From Gemmatimonas sp. (GTDB taxonomy: Bacteria; Gemmatimonadota; Gemmatimonadetes; Gemmatimonadales; Gemmatimonadaceae): a DNA stretch of 64,000 nucleotides. Below the pieces are notes generated by a model. It saw only the letters and a program-made list of their open reading frames with translations, had not been told where the DNA came from and searched no databases. The stretch is taken from the NCBI GenBank assembly GCA_013822425.1, contig PNKL01000003.1, forward strand, positions 1-64,000. The letters are read 5' to 3'. Positions 18,290 to 26,358 of this stretch are shown piece after piece (positions within the stretch are counted from its first letter, which is position 1; the number at the start of each line of letters is the position of its first letter). The translations under genes were made by a program, and so were the position numbers.

Positions 18290-19140
18290 CGCCGCGCGCG
18301 CCGAGGGTCGCGGCATTCGCGGGCGCGGTCCTGCTGGCCTCCGCCTGTGCGTCGACGCCGGGCCTTCGCATGCAGCGCGCCCTCGACGCTTCAATGGAGC
18401 GCGTCCTGCGCACGGAGAGCTACCTGCGGAGCGCTGCAGGCATCTCGAGTCATCCGTCGCGCCTCACGCGCGGCGACGGCTTCGTCTACCTTGCCGACGT
18501 TGCCCCTGTCCTGCGCTACCTCGCCGAGGTGCGGGACACGGTGCGGTTCCGGGCGCTGCGAGGCTTCGTGGTGGAGAAATTGGTGCGCCCTGGCCCGTCC
18601 GGGCTCGAACTGGCGCGCCGGTTCCGGGACGGCGAGGCGTTCGAGCGGGCGACGGCGTACGGTCACCTGTGGACGGTGAAGGCCTTGGTGGACGGCTGGA
18701 GGCTCCTCGGCGATACGGCGTCCGCTCTCGCGCGGGCGCAGCTTGCGCCGTTTGAACCGGCGGCGAGCCAGCGTCTGTCCGCGATGCACCAGCTTTCCAT
18801 CGACTGCGGCGATGCCATGGATGCCGTGCCGTCCGACCCGGCGCCGGCTCGCGCCGTGCTGGTACGGGCGAAGAAACTCGTGGGCAGCCGGGAGGCCGTG
18901 GCGGATCAGGGGTCGCCAGGGTCCCCCGCGATCGAGGGGGAGGCGGCCCTGTTATCTTGCCTGACCCGGGTAGGAATCGCCCTCCGGGACCCCGACGCCA
19001 CGGTGCGGTACCTTGACCACCTGCTCGACCACCTCCAACCGATGCTCACTCGCTCAGGGCGCCCCGACATTGGGACGGCGGCGGACATCCTCCTGACACT
19101 GCGGCGGGCGCGCGCGGCGGGGCCGGAGTACGCCCGGTAG
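18286..19140 (+). CDS. Uncharacterised lipoprotein
   Basis: 284 residues with a signal peptide ending in the lipobox LLASAC (Cys near residue 21). I recognise no enzymatic motif. The body is predicted mostly helical with repeated Ala/Leu/Arg heptads, reminiscent of TPR-like secreted proteins. It overlaps the biotin carrier gene by 4 nt, so it is co-transcribed with the carboxylase operon, and it ends just before a strong hairpin. Function unknown. Confidence 0.7.
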   Translation: MTPRAPRVAAFAGAVLLASACASTPGLRMQRALDASMERVLRTESYLRSAAGISSHPSRLTRGDGFVYLADVAPVLRYLAEVRDTVRFRALRGFVVEKLVRPGPSGLELARRFRDGEAFERATAYGHLWTVKALVDGWRLLGDTASALARAQLAPFEPAASQRLSAMHQLSIDCGDAMDAVPSDPAPARAVLVRAKKLVGSREAVADQGSPGSPAIEGEAALLSCLTRVGIALRDPDATVRYLDHLLDHLQPMLTRSGRPDIGTAADILLTLRRARAAGPEYAR

Positions 19141-19152
19141 CGAAACGGCCTT

Positions 19153-19190
19153 CGGAACGAGGAGGAGGCCACTACCTCCTCCTCGTTCCG
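19153..19190 (+). terminator. Terminator hairpin of the carboxylase operon
   Basis: Perfect 16-bp stem (19153-19168 and 19175-19190) with a 6-nt loop, 12 nt after the lipoprotein stop. No T-run follows, so it may act with Rho or as an RNA 3' stabiliser. Confidence 0.7.
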
Positions 19191-19214
19191 CTGCGGCGCC
19201 ATGCTTCCCGTCCC

Positions 19215-19243
19215 TTGACCCACCCTAAGTTGTTGCCTAACTT
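19215..19243 (+). promoter_or_regulatory. Promoter of rplM-rpsI
   Basis: TTGACC (19215-19220), 17-bp spacer, TAACTT (19238-19243). The start is expected near 19250, giving a leader of about 100 nt before the rplM ATG. A leader that long could hold a translational control element, since L13 operons are autoregulated in some bacteria, but no known fold is evident. Confidence 0.8.
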
Positions 19244-19348
19244 GCAAGTCTGTCCGAAAACTGCCCTTTGTGGCGGCCGAGACCCGGGTTGCATTCCGCA
19301 CCGGTGAGGCGAAGACCCACGCAGTCCTGCACTGCCCACTCGTTACAG

Positions 19349-19798
19349 ATGAAGACTTTCAGCGCAAAACCCCAGGACATCGAGCACCACTGGTACGTCG
19401 TTGACGCCAGCGGGATGGTCCTGGGACGGCTGGCCACCGAGGTCGCACGGATCATCCGTGGCAAGCACAAGCCGATGTTCACGCCACACATGGACACCGG
19501 CGATTTCGTCATCGTGATCAATGCCTCGAAGGTGAAGGTCACGGGCCGCAAGGCGGAGCAGAAGCAGTACTTCCGCCACACCGGCTACATGGGCCACGAG
19601 CTGTACACGCCGTTCGCGACGATGCTCGCCAAGCACCCGGAGCGCGTCATCGAGAAGGCCGTGCACGGCATGCTGCCGAAGAACGCCCTCGGCCGCGGCA
19701 AGCTCCGTCTCAAGCTGCGCGTGTATGCCGGCGCCGATCACCCGCACGCCGCCCAGCAGCCCACCCCGCTCACCTTCCCGTCGCTCGAGGCGAAGTAA
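19349..19798 (+). CDS. rplM: 50S ribosomal protein L13
   Basis: 149 residues, near the usual 142-150. Family signatures are [19 protein letters not shown] near the N-terminus, the [18 protein letters not shown] strand, and the [12 protein letters not shown] helix-loop. It lies upstream of rpsI with only 3 nt between, the near-universal L13-S9 pair. Confidence 0.97.
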   Translation: MKTFSAKPQDIEHHWYVVDASGMVLGRLATEVARIIRGKHKPMFTPHMDTGDFVIVINASKVKVTGRKAEQKQYFRHTGYMGHELYTPFATMLAKHPERVIEKAVHGMLPKNALGRGKLRLKLRVYAGADHPHAAQQPTPLTFPSLEAK

Positions 19799-19801
19799 GC
19801 A

Positions 19802-20194
19802 ATGGCCGACCAGACCATTCATACCATCGGCCGTCGCAAGGAAGCGGTGTGCCGTCTGTACCTGAAGCCCGGCTCGGGCAAGTGGAGTGTCAACGGGCGC
19901 ACGCTCGGCGACTACTTCCCGCGTCCCGTGCTCGTCTCCGCCATCCAGCAGCCGTTCACGGCGACCGACACGCTCGGCCGCTTTGACGTGCAGGCGAACA
20001 TCGACGGCGGCGGTGTCACCGGCCAGGCCGGTGCGCTGCGCCTCGCCGTGGCGCGGGCCCTTGTGATCGTGGACGAGCTGCACCGTCGCAAGCTGCGCGA
20101 CCTGGGCCTGCTCACGCGCGATGCGCGTGCGGTGGAGCGCAAGAAGCCCGGCCGCCCGAAGGCACGCAAGCGGTTCCAGTTCAGCAAGCGCTAA
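19802..20194 (+). CDS. rpsI: 30S ribosomal protein S9
   Basis: 130 residues, the normal length. GRRKEAVCRLYLKPG opens the protein. The C-terminus LLTRDARAVERKKPGRPKARKRFQFSKR ends in the Lys-Arg tail that reaches the P-site tRNA. Co-transcribed with rplM; a repeat-based hairpin follows the stop. Confidence 0.97.
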   Translation: MADQTIHTIGRRKEAVCRLYLKPGSGKWSVNGRTLGDYFPRPVLVSAIQQPFTATDTLGRFDVQANIDGGGVTGQAGALRLAVARALVIVDELHRRKLRDLGLLTRDARAVERKKPGRPKARKRFQFSKR

Positions 20195-20202
20195 CGCGCT
20201 TG

Positions 20203-20303
20203 CAGACGGCAGACGGAGGACGGCAGACGGCTGTCGCTCCGAGTGGAGCGAGAGTTCCTCTGTCCGCCGTCGGCTTTCGGCCTCTGCCGTCCGCCGTCTG
20301 TTT
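20203..20303 (+). repeat. CAGACGG heptamer hairpin after rpsI
   Basis: CAGACGG units (with one GAGGACGG variant) at 20203-20230 are matched by inverted CCGTCTG-type units at about 20260-20300 (CCGCCGTC, GCCGTCCGCCGTCTG), ending in TTT. The RNA would form a long imperfect hairpin about 100 nt across, well placed to end the rplM-rpsI transcript. The same heptamer makes a six-copy array at 31671-31712. Confidence 0.8.
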
Positions 20304-20411
20304 CACTCCATCCCTCACCTCGAGGGAGCCCATCAGTGGTCCGGTTCGCCGGTCTGTATGGGCGCTGAACTCGAGGGACGATCAAACCAGTCCTAAGGAA
20401 GACGCACACTC
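20304..20411 (+). other. rpsB leader region with small hairpins
   Basis: This 108-nt region holds TCCCT/AGGGA (20311-20315 with 20323-20327) and a CCGG-TTCG-CCGG mini-hairpin (20341-20352). CTCGAGGGA occurs twice (20319-20327 and 20370-20378). AAGGAAG (20395-20401) is the likely ribosome-binding site, 11 nt before ATG. An S2-responsive leader is possible but not shown. I see no convincing promoter hexamers. Confidence 0.4.
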
Positions 20412-21329
20412 ATGGCTCAGCCCACGCTCGACGATCTGCTCAAGGCCGGTGTCCACTTCGGGCACCAGACGCGCCGCTGGAATCCCAAGATGCGCCGCTT
20501 CATTTTCGCGGAACGCAACGGGATTCACATCATCGACCTGCAGAAGACGCTTCGGCAGATCGAACTCGCCCAGAAGCTGGCCCGCGAAGTCGTGCTGCGC
20601 GGCGACCAGGTGCTCTACGTCTGCACCAAGCGCCAGCTCGCCGCCATCGTGACGCAGGAAGCCGAGCGCGCGGGCGCGCTCTCGGTGACCGAGCGCTGGC
20701 TCGGCGGCCTGCTCACCAACTTCTCCACGGTCAAGAAGCAGATCCGCCGGCTCAAGGAGCTCGAGGCGGGAGCCGAGGCGGGCGGCGGGTTCGAGAACTA
20801 CACCAAGAAGGAGCAGCTGATGCTGACGCGTCAGAGGGACAAGCTCCTCAAGAACCTGTCGGGCATCAAGAACATGGGGCGCCTGCCCGGGCTGCTGTTC
20901 GTCGTGGATGCCAAGAAGGAGCGCATCGCGGTGGACGAGGCCAAGAAGCTCGGCATCCCGATCATCGCCATCTGCGACACCAACTCCGACCCGGATCTCA
21001 TCGCCGTGCCGATTGCCGGCAACGACGACGCCATCCGCTCGGTGGAGTTGCTCACGGCGACCGTGACGGATGCCATCATCGAGGCGCGCCGCGAGGCGCC
21101 GGTGCGTGAGGAAGTCGAGGAAGGCCAGTCGTACACCTACTCGTCGGACCGCGGCGCCGAGCCGCAGGACCGGGACCGCCGTCGCGGCCAGGGTGGTGGT
21201 GGCGAGCGTGGCGGGGACCGCCCGCGGCGCCGTCGCGCCAAGCCGGACGCCATTGCGGCCCGCCTCAAGGGTGACACCCCGGAAGCGGCGGACAAACCCG
21301 CCGAAACGCCGGACCAGCCGAGCGCATAA
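20412..21329 (+). CDS. rpsB: 30S ribosomal protein S2 with C-terminal extension
   Basis: 305 residues. The first about 230 are canonical S2 ([51 protein letters not shown]). The last about 70 form a low-complexity tail rich in Arg, Gly, Asp and Glu that E. coli S2 (241 residues) lacks. The tail is probably disordered. It precedes tsf, as in most bacteria. The stop codon lies inside a 14-bp tandem duplication (21325-21352). Confidence 0.96.
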   Translation: MAQPTLDDLLKAGVHFGHQTRRWNPKMRRFIFAERNGIHIIDLQKTLRQIELAQKLAREVVLRGDQVLYVCTKRQLAAIVTQEAERAGALSVTERWLGGLLTNFSTVKKQIRRLKELEAGAEAGGGFENYTKKEQLMLTRQRDKLLKNLSGIKNMGRLPGLLFVVDAKKERIAVDEAKKLGIPIIAICDTNSDPDLIAVPIAGNDDAIRSVELLTATVTDAIIEARREAPVREEVEEGQSYTYSSDRGAEPQDRDRRRGQGGGGERGGDRPRRRRAKPDAIAARLKGDTPEAADKPAETPDQPSA

Positions 21330-21352
21330 GCGCCCGGGCATAAGCGCCCGGG
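21325..21352. repeat. 14-bp tandem duplication spanning the rpsB stop
   Basis: Two exact copies (21325-21338 and 21339-21352) of a unit that contains the TAA stop and the self-complementary GCCCGGGC. The two GCCCGGGC palindromes can pair with each other across a 6-nt loop, so the duplication also creates a hairpin. Confidence 0.85.
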
Positions 21353-21386
21353 CGTGGTCCTCACGCCGACCAGCGCGTATTTTCCC

Positions 21387-21420
21387 GACGCCGCCGGCCG
21401 CAAGAGCCGGCGGCGTCTTC
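21387..21420 (+). terminator. Attenuator-like terminator between rpsB and tsf
   Basis: A perfect 12-bp stem (21387-21398 and 21406-21417) with a 7-nt loop, followed by TTC. Many bacteria carry a partial terminator between rpsB and tsf that sets their ratio, and the position here fits that. Confidence 0.75.
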
Positions 21421-21447
21421 ACACCGACTGAACCACCGAGAAAGCAT

Positions 21448-22335
21448 ATGGCTGCGATCACCGCGAAGGATGTTGCCGAGCTCCGGGCCCGCACCGGCGC
21501 CGGCATGATGGACTGCAAGAAGGCACTCGAGGAAGCCGGCGGCGCGATGGACGCGGCCGTGGACATCCTCCGCAAGAAGGGCATTGCCAAGGCCGAGAAG
21601 CGCGCCGACCGCGCCGCCTCCGAGGGCCAGATCGTGACGTGGGTGGCGCCGGACCGCTCGGCGGCCGCCATGATCGAGATCAACTCGGAGACCGACTTCG
21701 TGGGGCGCAACGACGAGTTCATCGCCGTGGCGAAGACGATGTGCGAGCAGGTGGCCAAGGACGCGAGCGTGGACGGCGTCGTGAAGGTGGGCGCCGACGG
21801 CGCGTATCTCGCCACGCCCTGGTACGCCGACGCGTCGCGCACGGTGGGCGAAGTGGTAAAGGCCGCCTCGGCCAAGACGGGCGAGAACGTCGTGCTCAAG
21901 GGCATCGCGCGGTTTGCGGCGAAGGCGGGCGGCACGGTGGGCTTCTACCTGCACTTCAACGGCAAGGTGGGCGTGCTGGTGGAGCTCGCCGGCATCACCG
22001 GCGAGGCGGGATCGGCGCTGGCGAACACGATTGCCGAGCATGTGGCGGCGGGCGTGCCGGCCACGGCGATCGCGGTGGACCGCGCGGGCGTGGACCCGGC
22101 GGTCGTGAAGCGCGAGCGCGACATCTTCGTGGAGCAGGCCATCGCCAGCGGCAAGCCGCCGGCCATCGCCGAGAAGATGGTGGACGGGCGCATCAACAAG
22201 TTCTTCGGCGAGATCGTGCTGGCCGAGCAGCCGTGGGTGCGCGAGGACAGCAAGACCATCGGCCACGTCATCAAGGAAGCCGGCGCCGGCGCCTCGGTGG
22301 TGCGCTTTGCCCGCTTCAAGATGGGCGAGGGCTGA
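21448..22335 (+). CDS. tsf: Elongation factor Ts
   Basis: Nucleotide-exchange factor for EF-Tu, 295 residues. The N-terminal UBA-like region shows VAELRARTGAGMMDCKKALEEAGG. The core motif EINSETDFVGRNDEF and the C-terminal module FGEIVLAEQPWV are present. ATG 21448 gives the conserved start. It is followed 5 nt later by pyrH, so it also leads the pyrH-frr-uppS operon. Confidence 0.97.
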   Translation: MAAITAKDVAELRARTGAGMMDCKKALEEAGGAMDAAVDILRKKGIAKAEKRADRAASEGQIVTWVAPDRSAAAMIEINSETDFVGRNDEFIAVAKTMCEQVAKDASVDGVVKVGADGAYLATPWYADASRTVGEVVKAASAKTGENVVLKGIARFAAKAGGTVGFYLHFNGKVGVLVELAGITGEAGSALANTIAEHVAAGVPATAIAVDRAGVDPAVVKRERDIFVEQAIASGKPPAIAEKMVDGRINKFFGEIVLAEQPWVREDSKTIGHVIKEAGAGASVVRFARFKMGEG

Positions 22336-22340
22336 GCCCC

Positions 22341-23057
22341 ATGACGCCGGCGCTCAAGTACCCGCGCATCCTGCTCAAGCTCTCCGGTGAAGCGCTCGCC
22401 GGGGACAAGGGCTTCGGGTTCGACTTCGATGCCATCACGCGCTTCTCGCACCAGATCCGCACCATCCATGGGATGGGGGCGCAGGTGGCGGTGGTGATTG
22501 GCGGCGGCAACATCGTGCGCGGCTCGCAGGTCTCGCGCATGGGTATGGATCGCGTGAGCGCCGACTACATGGGCATGCTGGGGACGGTCATCAACGCGCT
22601 CGCGCTGCAGGACGTGCTGGAGCGTGACGGGCTCGACACGCGCGTGATGACCGCCATCCGCATGGAGGAGCTGGCGGAGCCGTTCATCCGGCGGCGCGCG
22701 ATGCGGCACCTCGAGAAGGGGCGCTGCGTCGTCTTTGCCGGGGGGACGGGGAACCCGTACTTTTCCACGGACACGGCGGCGGTACTGCGGGCTATTCAGA
22801 TGAAGGCCGATGTCATCATCAAGGCGACCAGCGTCGACGGCATCTACTCGGCCGATCCGAAGAAGGTGCCCGAGGCCACGCGGTACGATCGCATCAGCTA
22901 CCGTGACGTGATGCTCGAGGAGCTTGGCGTGATGGATCAGACGGCGATCACGCTCTGCAAGGAGAATGCGCTGCCGCTGATCGTGCTCAACATCAACACT
23001 CCGGATGCCGTGGCCGATGCGATCCGCGGCAAGCCGGTGGGGACCCTGGTTTCATGA
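22341..23057 (+). CDS. pyrH: Uridylate kinase
   Basis: UMP kinase of the amino-acid-kinase fold, 238 residues as usual. Motifs are RILLKLSGEALAGDKGFG, VIGGGNIVRG, the MGMLGTVINALALQD helix, FAGGTGNPYFSTDTAA and the C-terminal DQTAITLCKENALPL. The bacterial enzyme is typically hexameric, activated by GTP and inhibited by UTP. Its stop overlaps the frr ATG. Confidence 0.97.
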   Translation: MTPALKYPRILLKLSGEALAGDKGFGFDFDAITRFSHQIRTIHGMGAQVAVVIGGGNIVRGSQVSRMGMDRVSADYMGMLGTVINALALQDVLERDGLDTRVMTAIRMEELAEPFIRRRAMRHLEKGRCVVFAGGTGNPYFSTDTAAVLRAIQMKADVIIKATSVDGIYSADPKKVPEATRYDRISYRDVMLEELGVMDQTAITLCKENALPLIVLNINTPDAVADAIRGKPVGTLVS

Positions 23058-23608
23058 CCGAAATTCCGAACATCCTCAAGGAGTGCCGCGCCGCGATGGA
23101 GAAGGGGATTGACGCGGTGAAGCGCGAATTCTCCTCCGTCCGCTCCGGCAAGGCAGCGCCGAGCATGCTCGACGCGGTGAAGGTCGAGGCCTACGGCGCG
23201 CTGGTCTCGCTGAACCAGGTGGCGAGCGTCAACGCGCCGGAACCGCGCGCGCTGATCGTGACGCCGTTCGACAAGGGGCAGATCCGCGCCGTGGAGAAGG
23301 CGATCCGCGAGTCCGGGCTCGGCTTCGACCCGGCCATCCAGGGGACGTTCATCCGCGTGCCGCTGCCCGCCATGAACGAACAGCGCCGCAAGGAACTGGC
23401 GAAGATGGTGCACAAGTACGCGGAGGACGGCCATATCGCCATCCGCCACGCGCGCACGCACGCCCGCGACCTGCTCAAGAAGCTCGAGGGCGTCTCCGAG
23501 GATGACGTGAAGCACGCGGAGAAGGACCTGCAGAAGCTGCACGACGACCATATCCACAAGGTCGACGCGCTGAGCAAGGCGAAAGAAGCCGAGATCATGG
23601 AGGTCTGA
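23054..23608 (+). CDS. frr: Ribosome recycling factor
   Basis: 184 residues (family about 185). Helical domain I carries LDAVKVEAYGALVSLNQVASVNAPEPRAL. The basic region PLPAMNEQRRKELAKMVHKYAEDG and the C-terminal coiled helix are typical. It splits post-termination ribosomes together with EF-G. It overlaps pyrH by 4 nt. Confidence 0.97.
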   Translation: MTEIPNILKECRAAMEKGIDAVKREFSSVRSGKAAPSMLDAVKVEAYGALVSLNQVASVNAPEPRALIVTPFDKGQIRAVEKAIRESGLGFDPAIQGTFIRVPLPAMNEQRRKELAKMVHKYAEDGHIAIRHARTHARDLLKKLEGVSEDDVKHAEKDLQKLHDDHIHKVDALSKAKEAEIMEV

Positions 23609-23614
23609 GCGTCC

Positions 23615-24361
23615 ATGGGCGCCGCCGACGATCTCCTCGCCCAGGTGCGCGTGCAGGGCGCGATTCCGCGCCATGTCGCGATCATCATGGACGGCAATGG
23701 CCGCTGGGCGCGGGAGCGCAGGCTCCCGCGGCCCATCGGCCATCGCCATGGCATGAAGTCGGTGCGCGAGGTGGTGGAGGCGTCCATCGCGGCCGGAGTC
23801 GAGGTGCTCTCGCTCTTCGCCTTCTCGCAGGAGAACTGGCAGCGGCCGGCGGGCGAGGTGTCGGCGCTGATGTCGCTGCTCGAGGAGTACATCCAGAAGG
23901 AGGCCCGCGAGCTCGACGAACAGGGCGTGCGCGTGGTCTTCCTCGGCGACCTCGACCGGCTGCCGGCGGCGCAGCGCGGCGCGGTGGATCGCGTGATGGC
24001 GCTGACCGCCCACAACACCAAGCTGGTCCTCAACCTGTTCATCTCGTACGGTTCTCGCGCCGAGCTGGTGCGCGCGGCCCGTCTGATCGCCGAGGACGTG
24101 GCGGCCGGCCGCCTGGCGCCGGATCAGGTGGACGAAGCAGCGCTCGCCAGCCGGCTGTTCACCGTGGGGTGCCCAGATCCCGACCTGCTGATTCGCACGT
24201 CGGGTGAAATGCGCATCTCGAACTTCCTGCTCTGGCAGCTGGCGTACACCGAGCTGCACATCTCGCCGGTGCTGTGGCCCGACTTCGGGCGCGCCGAACT
24301 CTACGAGGCGATCCTCGATTACCAGAGCCGCGAGCGCCGCTTCGGCCGCGTCACGGCGTAG
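23615..24361 (+). CDS. uppS: Isoprenyl (undecaprenyl) diphosphate synthase
   Basis: cis-Prenyltransferase supplying the lipid carrier for cell-wall synthesis, 248 residues. Signature segments are HVAIIMDGNGRWARERRLPR (catalytic Asp and P-loop), GHRHGMKSVREVV, LFAFSQENWQRP and the C-terminal DPDLLIRTSGEMRISNFLLWQLAYTE. It lies 6 nt after frr and before cdsA in the conserved frr-uppS-cdsA-dxr-rseP order. Confidence 0.96.
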   Translation: MGAADDLLAQVRVQGAIPRHVAIIMDGNGRWARERRLPRPIGHRHGMKSVREVVEASIAAGVEVLSLFAFSQENWQRPAGEVSALMSLLEEYIQKEARELDEQGVRVVFLGDLDRLPAAQRGAVDRVMALTAHNTKLVLNLFISYGSRAELVRAARLIAEDVAAGRLAPDQVDEAALASRLFTVGCPDPDLLIRTSGEMRISNFLLWQLAYTELHISPVLWPDFGRAELYEAILDYQSRERRFGRVTA

Positions 24362-24373
24362 CCTGACCTCCCC

Positions 24374-25228
24374 GTGAGCGAATTCCCGAAGCGGCTGCTC
24401 GTCGCGATCGTGCTCATCCCGATCGTGCTGGCGTGCGTCTGGTTTGGCGGCCCGGCGCTGGTGACGCTGCTCTCGCTGGCGTCGGGGCTCGCCGCGTGGG
24501 AGTTCTACCGGCTGGCCGAAGTGCGCGGGGCGCGCCCGCTCGGTGCCGTGGGCGTGGTGATCAGCGCGCTCATTCCCGTGGTCGTGCACGCGCGGTACCT
24601 CGGCTTCTGGGTGCCGCCCGTGAGCGTGGTCGCGCTGCTCGTGCCGCTGCTGCTGACGGCGGTGCTCTTTGCCCGCGGCAGCGACGGCGGCCCAATGGCG
24701 GCGGTCGGCACGACGCTCGCCGGCATCGTCTACACGGGCGGCATGCTCAGCTTCGCGTACGCGCTGCGCTACCACGAGTTCGTCGTGGATGCGCGCGGAG
24801 GCACCGCGCTCGTCCTGCTTCCGGTGGTGGTAACCTGGCTCAACGATACCGGCGCCTACGTCGCGGGGCGCGCCTTCGGGCGCGCCAAGCTGATGCCGAG
24901 CGTAAGCCCGGGCAAGACCTGGGCCGGCGCGTATGGCGCCGTCGTGGCGAGCGTGCTCACCACGTGGGCGCTCGCCGCGTTCGTGCTGCCGCCGATGGCG
25001 CACCTCACCATGCGACCGCTGGGCATCGCGGTCGTGGGGGTGGGGCTCAGCCTCACCGCGCAGGTCGGCGACCTCGCCGAGTCCATGTTCAAGCGCGAGG
25101 CGGGCGTGAAGGACAGCTCGTACCTTATCCCCGGGCACGGCGGCGTGCTCGATCGCGTGGATTCGCTGCTCTTCACGCTTCCCGTCGGGTTCGTGCTCTT
25201 CGGCAGCTTCCTCGTCTACCGGCCCTGA
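24374..25228 (+). CDS. cdsA: Phosphatidate cytidylyltransferase
   Basis: Makes CDP-diacylglycerol for phospholipids. 284 residues with about eight hydrophobic segments. The CdsA signature is seen in the last third: WLNDTGAYVAGRAFGRAKLMPSVSPGKTWAG, then the Asp-rich SLTAQVGDLAESMFKREAGVKDSSYLIPGHGGVLDRVDS. Starts at GTG 24374, and the stop shares its last base with the dxr start. Confidence 0.95.
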   Translation: MSEFPKRLLVAIVLIPIVLACVWFGGPALVTLLSLASGLAAWEFYRLAEVRGARPLGAVGVVISALIPVVVHARYLGFWVPPVSVVALLVPLLLTAVLFARGSDGGPMAAVGTTLAGIVYTGGMLSFAYALRYHEFVVDARGGTALVLLPVVVTWLNDTGAYVAGRAFGRAKLMPSVSPGKTWAGAYGAVVASVLTTWALAAFVLPPMAHLTMRPLGIAVVGVGLSLTAQVGDLAESMFKREAGVKDSSYLIPGHGGVLDRVDSLLFTLPVGFVLFGSFLVYRP

Positions 25229-26358
25229 TGACACCGCAGGGTGTCGCGATCCTCGGTTCGACGGGCAGCATCGGCACCACCGCGCTGCGCGTGCTCGACC
25301 GGCACCGTGACCGGTTTGCGGTGCGCGCCCTCACGGCGCATGCCAATGTGGCGCTGCTGCGCCGGCAGGTGGAGGCGTGGGCGCCGACGTTCGTGGCGCT
25401 CGTGGAGGGCGACGGCGACGCGCCCGCCTCGTGGCTTCGAGGGGCGGCGGCGCTCGTGGAGGCTGCCACCCGGCCGGATGTCGGCGTCGTGCTCAACGCC
25501 ATCGTGGGCGCGGCGGGCCTGGATGCCACGCTGGCCGCGCTGGGGGCGGGCAAGCGGGTCGCGCTCGCCAACAAGGAGTCGCTGGTGGTGGGCGGAGCCC
25601 TCGTGGCGGAGGCGGCGCGCCGCGGCGCCGGCTCCGTGGTGCCCGTGGACAGCGAACACTCGGCCATCCTGCAGTGCCTCGCCGGGCGCGGCGCGGCCGA
25701 CGTGCGGAAGCTGGTGATCACCGCCTCCGGCGGCCCGTTCCGCGAGTGGCCGGCCGATCGCGTGCGCACGGCGACCGTGAAGGACGCGCTGAATCACCCG
25801 ACCTGGTCCATGGGGCGCAAGATCACCGTGGACAGCGCGACCCTGGCCAACAAGGCGCTGGAGGTCATCGAGGCGCACTTCCTCTTCGGATTGGGGTACG
25901 ACCAGATCGAGGTCGTGGTGCATCCGCAGAGTATCATTCACTCGATGGTGGAGTTCCGGGACGGCAGCGTGCTGGCGCAGTTGGGCGTGCCGTCCATGGA
26001 ACTCCCCATCCTGTACGCGCTTTCACATCCTGGACGGATCGAGGACGCGGGCATCCCGGTGTTCGACGCCGTCGCGTCAGGCACGCTGACTTTTGAGGCC
26101 GTGCGGCACGACGCGTTCCCGTGCCTCGGGCTCGGGGTGTCAGCGGGGAAGGCCGGCGGCGCCGCACCGGCCGTGTTCAACGGCGCCAACGAGCAGGCCG
26201 TGGCGCTGTTTCTCGAGGGACGAGTGGCTTTCGGCGCCATCGCCGAGGCCGTGGAGGAAGCGTTGTCGCGTCACGCCGGATTGTCCGGCGTCGACCTGCC
26301 ATCGCTCTGGCACGCCGACGCCGTGGCGCGGCGAACCGTGAAGGAGAAGCTCGCATGA
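25228..26358 (+). CDS. dxr: 1-deoxy-D-xylulose 5-phosphate reductoisomerase
   Basis: Second step of the MEP isoprenoid pathway, 376 residues. NADPH motif ILGSTGSIGTTAL at the N-terminus, LANKESLVVGG, VPVDSEHSAILQCL (metal-binding Asp/Glu), TASGGPFREW, and NHPTWSMGRKITVDSATLANKALEVIEA. It supplies isoprenoid precursors for the neighbouring uppS. ATG 25228 overlaps the cdsA stop by one base; the stop overlaps rseP by 4 nt. Confidence 0.97.
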   Translation: MTPQGVAILGSTGSIGTTALRVLDRHRDRFAVRALTAHANVALLRRQVEAWAPTFVALVEGDGDAPASWLRGAAALVEAATRPDVGVVLNAIVGAAGLDATLAALGAGKRVALANKESLVVGGALVAEAARRGAGSVVPVDSEHSAILQCLAGRGAADVRKLVITASGGPFREWPADRVRTATVKDALNHPTWSMGRKITVDSATLANKALEVIEAHFLFGLGYDQIEVVVHPQSIIHSMVEFRDGSVLAQLGVPSMELPILYALSHPGRIEDAGIPVFDAVASGTLTFEAVRHDAFPCLGLGVSAGKAGGAAPAVFNGANEQAVALFLEGRVAFGAIAEAVEEALSRHAGLSGVDLPSLWHADAVARRTVKEKLA

